Below, piece after piece: positions 1 to 5,777 of a stretch of DNA of 8,822 nt (within the stretch, counting starts at the first letter, position 1; each line of letters opens with the position of its first letter). The DNA is taken from assembly GCA_023269245.1 (NCBI GenBank), contig JAHFMB010000034.1:1-8822 (forward strand), in the 5' to 3' direction. The notes below the pieces were generated by a model. It saw only the letters and a program-made list of their open reading frames with translations. It was not told the origin of the DNA and made no database searches. Source of the stretch: Candidatus Tayloriibacteriota bacterium. GTDB taxonomy: Bacteria > Patescibacteriota > Minisyncoccia > Phycocordibacterales > PALSA-1337. The translations under genes and the position numbers were made by a program.

Positions 1-1694
1 AGGTGAATACCGACAGCGCGGGACATTTGGGCGAGACGAACGATGGCTGACTCGAGTTCGCGAGGGTAGGTCTGCATGATATCCGCCAACTCATCAATAA
101 TAACGACGATGTACGGCATGGTCTCAGGAAGTTTGACGTTGGCATCGTCAGTCTTACTACCGTTCTTCTTCCACTCTGCTACTGCAGGGGCGAGTACGTT
201 TTTGTGATACGAATCAATATCGCGGCTGCCATTTTGTTCGAGTATGTCATAGCGTCGGCTCATCTCTTTGCCTGCCCACTTGAGGGCGAGAATGGCCTTT
301 TTCGGATCGGTGATGACTGGGGTGAGAAGGTGCGGGATCTTGTTGTACAGGGTGAGCTCGACGCGCTTTGGGTCAATCATGATGAATTTTAGATTTTCAG
401 GAGAGTTTCGATAAAGGAAAGATGTGATGATGGCATGAATTGTCACTGATTTACCAGAACCAGTCGCGCCGGCAATCAGGGCGTGAGGTGCTTTGGCGAT
501 ATTGGCAAAGTGAGCTTTGCCAGCAATGTCTTTTCCAAGAGAAACAAGCAATGGTTTTTGGGATTCCTGGAATTCGGCAACAGAGAGAAGCGTGCCAAGG
601 CCGACGGTAGTCTTTGCGGTGTTAGGTACTTCAATACCAACAAGCGACTTGCCTGGAATGGGGGCTTCGATGCGGATAGGGTGGGCAGCAAGAGCGAGGG
701 CAAGGTCATTGTTCAGTGCGACGATACGGGAGAGTTTAACACCTTCCGCAGGTTTGAGAGCGTACCGAGTAACCGAGGGACCGATAGAAATTTCGTCCAT
801 TTCGACCGTGATATTGAAATTTTGGAGCGTGCGCTTGATGATGTTGGCATTGGCTTTGATGTCACCAGTCTCCGGCTTGCCCCTATCCTTCTCAAGCAGG
901 TTGAGCGGGGGAGGGGTGAAGTCTTTCATATAGGCCACAGTCGATGGTGCGGCGAATGCCACATCGGCATCTCCGAGGTCCATACTGTTGGTGATGCGCG
1001 GCGCGGCTTTGGCTTTTTCTTCTTGGCGCTTCTTTTGTTCGGCCGCGGCGCGTTCCATGGCTTCACGTTCGAGATTGCTGATAGGTCCTTCACGTTCGAG
1101 GGCCGCGAGTGCCGCGTCGACGCGCCCTTCCTCATTTTTGTCCATTTTTCCGGTTTTCTTGAGATTCAACAAGGCTTGTTCGGGGCTCGCCGCTTTTTTG
1201 AACCATTTCCAGAACATCAGCATCTCGAGAGTGATATGGAGATTGAATGCCATAATGATCGAAACAACAAATATGACAATCAGGAGGACGACGGTGGCCA
1301 GTGTATCAAAAAGGCCGACAAGTGGAGAAGCAATCCAGCGGCCGAATAGGCCACCAGCCTCGGCGTATGCCAAATGAATCAGCCCAAGGCCCGAGATGAA
1401 AAACAAAAACATCCCGACAATCTTGATGGGCTCGATCTTCCGCTGAGCGCCCTGAAGGAACGAGATGCCAAGCATGGCAAAAGCGATAGGGATAAGGTAG
1501 TAGCCGACACCAAACATACGCATGAGAAATTCGTAGACATAATTACCGAATCCTGCTTTGCCGAATGCCGCTAACAGCGACAGAATCATCAACAGAAATG
1601 AAAGCAAGGCCAAAATAGTCCGAACGGTCTCATCTTTCATGTCACTCCAAAAATGCATTTTCTTACCAAGCTCTTTTTGTTTTTTTGCTGCCAT
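1..1694 (-). CDS. ftsK: FtsK/SpoIIIE family DNA translocase, C-terminus cut by window edge
   Basis: This is a septum-located, ATP-driven double-stranded DNA pump that clears and segregates chromosome ends during division. Reading leftwards from the ATG at 1694, 564 codons are open and run off the window. Residues about 25-45, 60-80, 90-110 and 128-150 are hydrophobic, giving the usual four-helix membrane anchor. Residues 190-232 form a short charged, probably coiled linker, far shorter than the linker in E. coli FtsK. The motor domain follows: Walker A GATGSGKS at 409-416, the FtsK-typical IDPKRVEL at 440-447, and Walker B VVIIDELAD at 530-538. The distal part of the motor and any DNA-reading gamma domain lie outside the window. 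The start was chosen because the basic N-terminus MAAKKQKELGKK precedes the membrane region. It may be read from a leaderless mRNA. The gene is divergent from the regulator at 1859. The family call is very secure. Confidence 0.96.
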   Translation of the reverse strand, partial: MAAKKQKELGKKMHFWSDMKDETVRTILALLSFLLMILSLLAAFGKAGFGNYVYEFLMRMFGVGYYLIPIAFAMLGISFLQGAQRKIEPIKIVGMFLFFISGLGLIHLAYAEAGGLFGRWIASPLVGLFDTLATVVLLIVIFVVSIIMAFNLHITLEMLMFWKWFKKAASPEQALLNLKKTGKMDKNEEGRVDAALAALEREGPISNLEREAMERAAAEQKKRQEEKAKAAPRITNSMDLGDADVAFAAPSTVAYMKDFTPPPLNLLEKDRGKPETGDIKANANIIKRTLQNFNITVEMDEISIGPSVTRYALKPAEGVKLSRIVALNNDLALALAAHPIRIEAPIPGKSLVGIEVPNTAKTTVGLGTLLSVAEFQESQKPLLVSLGKDIAGKAHFANIAKAPHALIAGATGSGKSVTIHAIITSFLYRNSPENLKFIMIDPKRVELTLYNKIPHLLTPVITDPKKAILALKWAGKEMSRRYDILEQNGSRDIDSYHKNVLAPAVAEWKKNGSKTDDANVKLPETMPYIVVIIDELADIMQTYPRELESAIVRLAQMSRAVGIH

Positions 1695-1733
1695 GCATAC
1701 AATTCTACCATATATGTGAATCGATATTTTGAA
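1695..1733 (-). promoter_or_regulatory. possible ftsK promoter giving a leaderless mRNA
   Basis: On the minus strand a -10-like TAGAAT lies at 1707-1702, only seven bases before the ATG at 1694. A transcript started from it would begin at or next to the start codon. The -35 is poor: the best candidate is TTCAAA at 1733-1728 with a 20-base spacer. No Shine-Dalgarno sequence is visible upstream. The call is weak and rests mainly on the same geometry being seen more clearly at 5066 and 7605. Confidence 0.35.
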
Positions 1734-1748
1734 CTGTGTATAAACCCC

Positions 1749-1776
1749 TTGCGCAGATTCGCTTTTGGACTATAAT
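1749..1776 (+). promoter_or_regulatory. sigma70-type promoter for the HTH regulator gene
   Basis: TTGCGC at 1749-1754 and a consensus TATAAT at 1771-1776 are separated by 16 bases. The predicted start near 1783 gives a leader of about 76 bases before the ATG at 1859. A GGACA element begins directly after the -10 box, so a protein bound there would cover the transcription start and could block initiation. Confidence 0.75.
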
Positions 1777-1874
1777 GGACACATCAAGGACAGCGGGAAA
1801 CATCTTTTTTCATAAAAGACACTATATTTTATAAAGGACACAGATAGGACAATATATCATGGACAAAAAGGACA
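1777..1874 (+). repeat. array of (TAAA)GGACA direct repeats in leader and first codons
   Basis: GGACA occurs six times on the plus strand, starting at 1777, 1788, 1836, 1847, 1861 and 1870, with a variant AAAAGACA at 1814-1821. Two pairs (1777/1788 and 1836/1847) are spaced exactly 11 bases, one helical turn. The fuller copies read TAAAGGACA (1832-1840) and TAAAAGACA (1813-1821). The last two copies lie inside the coding region and encode the Asp-Lys pairs of the MDKKDK N-terminus. Directly repeated short words at one-turn spacing next to a -10 box, beside a DNA-binding protein gene, suggest an operator array. The AGGA at 1846-1849 could also serve as a ribosome binding site, nine bases before the ATG. 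The repeats are seen directly; the operator role is inferred. Confidence 0.7.
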
Positions 1875-2650
1875 AAAATAACCAAGAGGATATTAATGAC
1901 TCATTAAAGTGGAAATCACTAGGTTTTTTCTCACCCGAAGATTATTTGTTATTTATTTTCAAAAAGACAGAAAAAATAACTGCCGGCATTTATCTCGTTT
2001 CTGGTCTTCTAAAGGACGATGAGCCGATGAAGTGGGAACTGCGCGATCATGGAATGGAATTGATGTCATCGTCCTTTATGGCGTCGAGTAACGCTCCAGG
2101 AGATAAAAGCGCGATCATTCAATCATTATTTACTGCCGCACTCGAGACTATTTCGTTGTTGAATGTAGCGAGGATTTCCAACCTTATTACAGAGATGAAT
2201 CATTCATTGCTTGTTCGTGAGATTGATAATATCGTCAGCATGCTTCGAGATCGCTTGGCGGAGAGTGCGGAAAATGCCGGGTATGTCCTTTCTGAAAATT
2301 TCTTTAAGACATCGGATCTTTTCTCGAGCAGTTTTCGTCCGGCTAATAAGTCAACTATTGATGCTGCCGTCGGCAATCATAACAGACATGACAAAGGTTC
2401 TGTGCAAAATACCACAGACGAATTAGGGTCTTTAAAAGGACGTTCGAATGTTCAGGAAAAAAAATCTAACAGACAGAACTCAATCATTAATGTCCTTAAA
2501 AACCAATCAAATCTGACCATAAAAGACTTCTCAAAGGTTATAAAAGACTGTAGTGAGAAGACCATTCAACGCGAGTTGATTGAGCTCGTTGATCGTGGTG
2601 TGGTGAAGAAAGAAGGGGAGCGTCGCTGGAGTAGATATTCGCTCAAATAG
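1859..2650 (+). CDS. winged-helix transcriptional regulator with N-terminal helical domain
   Basis: A 263-residue cytoplasmic protein without signal peptide or membrane segment. Residues 20-145 are predicted mostly helical (LGFFSPEDYLLFIFKKTEKI and onwards) and resemble a domain I associate with Parcubacteria proteins of unknown role; I cannot name a Pfam family. Residues 155-205 form a polar Asn/Ser/Lys-rich linker. Residues 206-262 form a helix-turn-helix of the DeoR-like winged type: NSIINVLKN, then IKDFSKVIKD, then the likely recognition helix CSEKTIQRELIELV at 231-244, and a basic wing KKEGERRWSRYSL. The start at 1859 is fixed by an in-frame TAA at 1832-1834. The gene is more AT-rich than its neighbours and has no clear terminator. 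It lies divergent to ftsK and upstream of the surface-protein genes. Likely role: a regulator that binds the GGACA elements in its own leader; the targets are not shown by the sequence. Confidence 0.85.
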   Translation: MDKKDKNNQEDINDSLKWKSLGFFSPEDYLLFIFKKTEKITAGIYLVSGLLKDDEPMKWELRDHGMELMSSSFMASSNAPGDKSAIIQSLFTAALETISLLNVARISNLITEMNHSLLVREIDNIVSMLRDRLAESAENAGYVLSENFFKTSDLFSSSFRPANKSTIDAAVGNHNRHDKGSVQNTTDELGSLKGRSNVQEKKSNRQNSIINVLKNQSNLTIKDFSKVIKDCSEKTIQRELIELVDRGVVKKEGERRWSRYSLK

Positions 2651-2687
2651 GCCTTCGGGAGGTGGCTCACAATATATAGTAATTTCA

Positions 2688-2716
2688 TTGACTTTTAGCC
2701 GTATTTTGGCTATTAT
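2688..2716 (+). promoter_or_regulatory. near-consensus sigma70 promoter in non-coding stretch
   Basis: TTGACT at 2688-2693 is followed after exactly 17 bases by TATTAT at 2711-2716. This is the best -35 box in the window. The predicted start is near 2723. No reading frame of note follows for 400 bases, so it either drives a long leader for the gene at 3130 or a small RNA. Confidence 0.55.
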
Positions 2717-2744
2717 GACTCTATTGCAGAAATTATATCGAATT

Positions 2745-2774
2745 AGAGCCATATTTTGTAAGAATAGCGGCTCT
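2745..2774 (+). repeat. small inverted repeat AGAGCC / GGCTCT
   Basis: AGAGCC at 2745-2750 can pair with GGCTCT at 2769-2774 across an 18-base loop. It lies just downstream of the transcription start predicted from the 2688 promoter. There is no T-run after it, so it is unlikely to be an efficient intrinsic terminator. Confidence 0.3.
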
Positions 2775-2795
2775 TGTTCGTTATCCCCAATGCAT

Positions 2796-2825
2796 TTGCG
2801 CGTGTTCACGAATATAAGGTATAAT
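2796..2825 (+). promoter_or_regulatory. sigma70-type promoter of the first surface-protein gene
   Basis: TTGCGC at 2796-2801 and consensus TATAAT at 2820-2825 have an 18-base spacer. The -35 hexamer is identical to that of the regulator promoter at 1749. The spacer contains a short palindrome, CGTGTTCACG, at 2801-2810. The predicted start near 2832 falls at the base of the long hairpin. Confidence 0.65.
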
Positions 2826-2877
2826 GCGTTGTAACGAGTGTGTGAAAGCTTTGCTTTTGTACATTCGTTCCCAATGC
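2826..2877 (+). promoter_or_regulatory. long 5'-end hairpin in leader of the first surface-protein mRNA
   Basis: Bases 2833-2849 pair without a break with 2853-2869: 17 pairs closing a TTT loop, including four G-U pairs. An outer extension GCGTTG (2826-2831) pairs with CAATGC (2872-2877), one of its six pairs being G-T, past a small bulge. The G-U pairs would be A-C mismatches in the opposite strand, so the fold belongs to plus-strand RNA. Since the predicted transcription start is about 2832, the mRNA would begin at the base of the core stem. A 5'-terminal stem of this kind is known to stabilise some bacterial mRNAs (ompA is the classic case). No T-run follows, so it is not an intrinsic terminator. 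The function is inferred. Confidence 0.65.
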
Positions 2878-3071
2878 GATTATGAACTAGTCCACTGGGC
2901 GATCCGAACTTTGACAACTTAACAATCGTCAAACGTTCAATCACATTGTTGGTTGGGCACTTTCGTGTTCAATCTCCAATGAACCTTCTTGCCACAAAAT
3001 GTTTTGTTCACGTGTCGATAGCGTGGGCGAAATATGTGGAAATGTATTATCAAGTTAGTTTACAAACCGCA

Positions 3072-3100
3072 TTAACTTCTCTCGACTTTATAAATAAAAT
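3072..3100 (+). promoter_or_regulatory. possible proximal promoter for the first surface-protein gene
   Basis: TTAACT (3072-3077), a 17-base spacer and TAAAAT (3095-3100) would start RNA near 3107, giving a leader of about 23 bases. Both boxes deviate from consensus in an AT-rich stretch, so chance is possible. Confidence 0.3.
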
Positions 3101-3125
3101 AGAGGAGGGTGCGTTAAATTATAAA

Positions 3126-3182
3126 ATCAATGAAAAAGATTCTTATTGCTTCAGGCGTAGCCGTTTTGGCTTTCGCTTCAGT
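3126..3182 (+). repeat. 57-base identical tract A, copy 1 (signal peptide)
   Basis: Identical to 5721-5777. It starts four bases before the ATG and covers most of the signal-peptide coding region. Identity stops abruptly at codon 18; the codons for the mature N-terminus then diverge. Confidence 0.95.
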
Positions 3183-4953
3183 TGCAGCAGCTCAGACCTT
3201 CTCAACAAACCTCACGGTTGGTTCAACAGGTGCTGACGTCGCAGCTTTGCAGACCTGGCTCAACACCAATGGTTTCAGCATCCCAGCTATCGCTTCAGGC
3301 GTAGCAACTCCTGGTTACTTTGGTTCACAAACCAAGATGGCAGTCCAGAAGTATCAGACATCGAAGGGTATTCCTTCAACCGGTTTCGTAGGTCCTCTTA
3401 CTCGTGCAGCATTGAATGGTACTGCGAGCGTTGCTTCAGTTCCTTCATCAGCTTGCCCAGTAGGTTACACCTGTACTCCAGTTGCTGGCGCTCCAGTCGG
3501 TACTCCGGTAGTTTCAGGTTCAATCACTACTCCTGGCATCGCAGGAACTCTCGCAGTCTCGCTCCAGGGATCACCTTCAGGTGCTTCTCTCGACAAGGGT
3601 GAGGCAGAAGATGTTGCTCGCTATAAATTGCAGGCAGCAGCTTCAGACGAGCAGGTTACCAGCATCTCTCTCGACTTTGATACCCGCCTCTGGCTCATCG
3701 CTGGATCGGTTACCATCAAGGATGACTCAGGTGCAGTTGTTGCTCAGAAGTCAGGTCTTACCGCCAATGACTTTACCGAGTTGACCGTTGGTTCAAGCTA
3801 TCGCTTGTACGTCCCGGTTAACTACATTGTTCCAAAGGCAGCTACCCGCTACTTCACGATCAATGTAACCATGCTTCCGATCTCAGATCGCAGCGCAGCT
3901 ACGGTCACTATCGGTCAGGCACAGGTTCGCGCAGTTGACGGTACTGGCGTTTCAGACACACAGACAGTTGGTGATGACAGGACCTTTAGCTACACAGGTA
4001 GCAACACTGGTTCAGTTATCGCTACGTTGAATGCAAACTCACCTCTCAAGAGGTTGGTTCAGATTTCAAACTCAACCAAGACCGAAGGTGTCGTTCTTGC
4101 AAAGTTTGATCTCAAGTCCCAGAACAGGGATGCAGTTCTTCGCACCCTCAAGGTGTATATCAACACGGACGGAACGAGCGTCAACACATTGTTCACTCGC
4201 TTCCAGATTCAGGCCGGCAGCATGACGTATACAGCTAACACAACGAACGTCGATACTCTTGGAAACACGACCTCGTCGTCAACTCTTACGTTCACCGACT
4301 TGAACATTCCGTTGGCAAAGGATGTCTACACAACTGTTACCGTTTTGGGTGACGTTGCACAACCATCTTCAACAGGTGCTCTCGACGGCAAGTCAGCTTC
4401 GTCAACCATCAAGGCAAACACGACAAACGTAGCCGCAGAAGATTCAACTTACAACACAGTTTCAGTTAACACTACAACGTTGACTGGTAGCGATATCACT
4501 GTGTCAGCAAGCGGTGCAATCTTGAGTGCTATGTCAGCAACCTTGGGTAGCCCAGTATTGAGCAACAACGTCACAGTTGCACAGCCTGTATCGTTCACTT
4601 ACACGATCACAGCCGGTGACAACACCTTGTACGTTGCAGCAGCTCCTACTACAGCTCTCGCGACCACAACCTCAGGTTATGGTACAGCAGCTAACGCTTC
4701 GTCTACATTGACATCAGTCACTGCTACTCCGAGCGAAGTTGCTGGTGACAGCACTGGCGTATACTTCGTAGTTCCAGCTGGAGGTTCACGTACCTTCAAG
4801 TGGAGCGGTTCTATCAGCAACGATCCTCCACGAGGAGTTGTTCAGAGGACCTTCTACGTCACCAAGGTCTACTATGACACCAACACCACAAACCTTAACG
4901 ATAACTACATTGACTACAACCTCGGCGCCCTCAAGGTCGAGCCAGTCATCTAG
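3130..4953 (+). CDS. secreted S-layer-like protein with peptidoglycan-binding domain, paralogue 1
   Basis: A 607-residue exported protein. Residues 1-21 are a signal peptide (MKK, hydrophobic core, cleavage likely after AAA before Q22). Residues about 23-97 form a peptidoglycan-binding domain of the PG_binding_1 type: VGSTGADVAALQTWLN, then GYFGSQTKMAVQKYQ and GFVGPLTRAALNG. A linker with the Cys pair CPVGYTC follows, then long Thr/Ser/Ala-rich beta-strand domains to the C-terminus, which has no membrane anchor. In Parcubacteria such proteins are common and are probably abundant envelope or surface-layer components attached through the wall-binding domain; the exact role is unproven. The start is set by the signal peptide and an in-frame TAA at 3115-3117. 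No usable Shine-Dalgarno sequence lies near the ATG. Nucleotide tracts are identical to the paralogue at 5725. A strong terminator follows. Confidence 0.9.
   Translation: MKKILIASGVAVLAFASVAAAQTFSTNLTVGSTGADVAALQTWLNTNGFSIPAIASGVATPGYFGSQTKMAVQKYQTSKGIPSTGFVGPLTRAALNGTASVASVPSSACPVGYTCTPVAGAPVGTPVVSGSITTPGIAGTLAVSLQGSPSGASLDKGEAEDVARYKLQAAASDEQVTSISLDFDTRLWLIAGSVTIKDDSGAVVAQKSGLTANDFTELTVGSSYRLYVPVNYIVPKAATRYFTINVTMLPISDRSAATVTIGQAQVRAVDGTGVSDTQTVGDDRTFSYTGSNTGSVIATLNANSPLKRLVQISNSTKTEGVVLAKFDLKSQNRDAVLRTLKVYINTDGTSVNTLFTRFQIQAGSMTYTANTTNVDTLGNTTSSSTLTFTDLNIPLAKDVYTTVTVLGDVAQPSSTGALDGKSASSTIKANTTNVAAEDSTYNTVSVNTTTLTGSDITVSASGAILSAMSATLGSPVLSNNVTVAQPVSFTYTITAGDNTLYVAAAPTTALATTTSGYGTAANASSTLTSVTATPSEVAGDSTGVYFVVPAGGSRTFKWSGSISNDPPRGVVQRTFYVTKVYYDTNTTNLNDNYIDYNLGALKVEPVI
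3329..3998 (+). repeat. 670-base identical tract B, copy 1
   Basis: Compared by eye base by base, this stretch is identical to 5918-6587, third codon positions included. It runs from the middle of the peptidoglycan-binding domain (residue 68) to about residue 289. Sequence on both sides is strongly diverged between the two genes. Confidence 0.93.
4720..4811 (+). repeat. 92-base identical tract C, copy 1
   Basis: Identical to 7315-7406, near the C-terminal end (ATPSEVAGDSTGVYF through TFKWSG). A further 24 identical bases follow at 4818-4841 (copy 2 at 7413-7436) after a short break. Confidence 0.93.
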
Positions 4954-5010
4954 TCTTAGTTAGGTTCGAGTGTGATTGTCTCAGTATCTTGAGCGAAAGT
5001 TCAGGAATAC

Positions 5011-5046
5011 CAACACAAAAACCGCCGTAAGGCGGTTTTTGTGTTG
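5011..5046 (+). terminator. strong bidirectional intrinsic terminator
   Basis: CAACACAAAAACCGCC and GGCGGTTTTTGTGTTG pair perfectly over 16 bases around a GTAA loop. The stem has a GC core with a T-run on the 3' side and an A-run on the 5' side, so it can stop transcription from either direction. It closes the first surface-protein transcript 58 bases after its stop codon. Its last three bases are shared with the -35 box of the next promoter. Confidence 0.92.
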
Positions 5047-5071
5047 CTGGGGAGGCGTGGCATGATATAAT
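5044..5071 (+). promoter_or_regulatory. promoter giving a leaderless mRNA for the 173-residue gene
   Basis: TTGCTG (5044-5049), a 16-base spacer and extended -10 TGATATAAT (5063-5071). The -10 ends nine bases before the ATG at 5081, so RNA would start about 0-4 bases from the start codon. There is no room for a ribosome binding site. Confidence 0.7.
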
Positions 5072-5080
5072 CGACCAATC

Positions 5081-5602
5081 ATGCAAAAAATATACGCACG
5101 TATCCCACTCGCCGCCATAGCAATCGTTGTTATTGTTCTTATGATAATTTTTGCCGGTTCATCAGCAGGAACAGCCTCTAAAAAAACATATACCAACAAG
5201 GATTTGGGCATGTCATTCTCGTATACTTCTGATTACGCGCTTGAGGAGATTAAAAGTCCGGAAAAGGTTGCAATAGTAAAACTTTCTGCGCCGGACAACG
5301 CCAACATCCTCCTTGTTTTTATTGAAAAGGGTACAGAGGACGTTAGCAATGATAAGAAATTCTATAACAGCATCCTCTTTAATAATCCAAATCAGACGAC
5401 AAACTCGATCATCCAGATAGGGCAGTTCGAGGGATTTAGGGCAGAAATTGGACCTGACCAACTGCGGCACACCGTCTACGGAACTATCAATGATACTTTA
5501 GGACTCATCATTCGTTCAGAAACAAATGCTTCCTCTACCCAGACGCTGTATAGGTCTGAGGATGCCTTCAAAGAAATCATCAAGAGTATCCGTTTCCAGT
5601 AG
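5081..5602 (+). CDS. membrane-anchored extracytoplasmic protein of unknown function (PsbP-like fold possible)
   Basis: A 173-residue protein. Residues 9-26 are an uncleaved-looking membrane helix (LAAIAIVVIVLMIIF) after a short basic N-terminus, so the rest probably faces outwards. The exported part opens with YTNKDLGMSFSYTSDYALEE, a pattern of the kind found in PsbP-like or lipoprotein-type small alpha/beta domains where a short strand pair precedes a signature Phe/Tyr. No Cys lipobox is present and no catalytic motif is evident. The gene stands alone between a terminator and the second surface-protein promoter, and lies inside the segment bounded by the two paralogues, so recombination between them would delete or duplicate it. 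Translation is probably leaderless. That it is a real gene is well supported; the fold is a tentative guess. Confidence 0.82.
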   Translation: MQKIYARIPLAAIAIVVIVLMIIFAGSSAGTASKKTYTNKDLGMSFSYTSDYALEEIKSPEKVAIVKLSAPDNANILLVFIEKGTEDVSNDKKFYNSILFNNPNQTTNSIIQIGQFEGFRAEIGPDQLRHTVYGTINDTLGLIIRSETNASSTQTLYRSEDAFKEIIKSIRFQ

Positions 5603-5608
5603 GTATAG

Positions 5609-5633
5609 GCCTTATTTTGACTGTGAATAGGGC
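5609..5633 (+). repeat. hairpin after the 173-residue gene, weak terminator candidate
   Basis: GCCTTATT (5609-5616) pairs with AATAGGGC (5626-5633), eight pairs with one G-U, around a nine-base loop. It begins seven bases after the stop codon. No T-run follows, so termination would be inefficient; it may instead be a 3'-end processing or stability element. Confidence 0.35.
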
Positions 5634-5656
5634 GCGTATGTCTTTGGGTCTGTAGA

Positions 5657-5665
5657 TGATATAAT
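5657..5665 (+). promoter_or_regulatory. extended -10 promoter of the second surface-protein gene
   Basis: TGATATAAT at 5657-5665 is an extended -10 with consensus hexamer. No good -35 is found at the right distance (TATGTC at 5637-5642 is the closest by position). The predicted start near 5672 gives a leader of about 53 bases and places the hairpin at 5671-5686 at the very 5' end. Confidence 0.6.
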
Positions 5666-5670
5666 TAGTC

Positions 5671-5686
5671 CACTGTTCCTACAGTG
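5671..5686 (+). promoter_or_regulatory. 5'-end hairpin in leader of the second surface-protein mRNA
   Basis: CACTGT and ACAGTG pair perfectly around a TCCT tetraloop, immediately at the predicted transcription start. No T-run follows. The position matches that of the longer hairpin in the leader of the first paralogue, although the sequences differ. Confidence 0.5.
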
Positions 5687-5720
5687 TGCATTATATTAGT
5701 ACTTACCAATTTAACGTATT

Positions 5721-5777
5721 ATCAATGAAAAAGATTCTTATTGCTTCAGGCGTAGCCGTTTTGGCTTTCGCTTCAGT
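5721..5777 (+). repeat. 57-base identical tract A, copy 2 (signal peptide)
   Basis: Identical to 3126-3182. Its left boundary, four bases before the ATG, supports 5725 as the true start of the second paralogue. Confidence 0.95.

Larger units (their letters stand above)
2651..3129 (+). other. 479-base non-coding stretch with stacked promoters and RNA structure
   Basis: No convincing gene is present here. The stretch holds a near-consensus promoter at 2688-2716, a small 6-bp inverted repeat at 2745-2774, a second promoter at 2796-2825, a long hairpin at 2826-2877, and a weak third promoter at 3072-3100. A transcript from the second promoter would have a leader of about 298 bases before the surface-protein ATG at 3130. 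GAGGAGGG at 3102-3109 looks like a perfect Shine-Dalgarno sequence but lies 20 bases before the ATG, too far for normal use. Apart from the hairpin, I see nothing interpretable between 2880 and 3070. Confidence 0.6.

Noticed and set aside
483..1349. 288-residue plus-strand open frame (and 517-933, 988-1377)
   Set aside because: Antisense shadow of ftsK, whose protein has clear Walker motifs and membrane helices on the other strand; the plus-strand products are Arg/Phe-rich without any domain.
1777..1874. GGACA array as a CRISPR or minisatellite
   Set aside because: The unit is only 5-9 bases with irregular spacing and no spacer-repeat structure; a binding-site array fits better.
2531..2944. 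137-residue minus-strand open frame
   Set aside because: Overlaps the winged-helix coding end of the regulator gene, has no promoter or domain, and reads antisense through the leader region.
2934..2972. GTTCAATC words resembling tRNA T-loops
   Set aside because: Flanking bases do not form T, anticodon or acceptor stems; no tRNA can be folded here.
2946..3236. 96-residue plus-strand frame before the first surface gene
   Set aside because: Runs out of frame through the signal-peptide region of the gene at 3130, with no recognisable features; treated as leader sequence.
5686..5724. Upstream in-frame start for the second surface protein
   Set aside because: The extra residues would spoil the signal peptide, overlap the 5' hairpin, and are absent from paralogue 1; MKK at 5725 is preferred.
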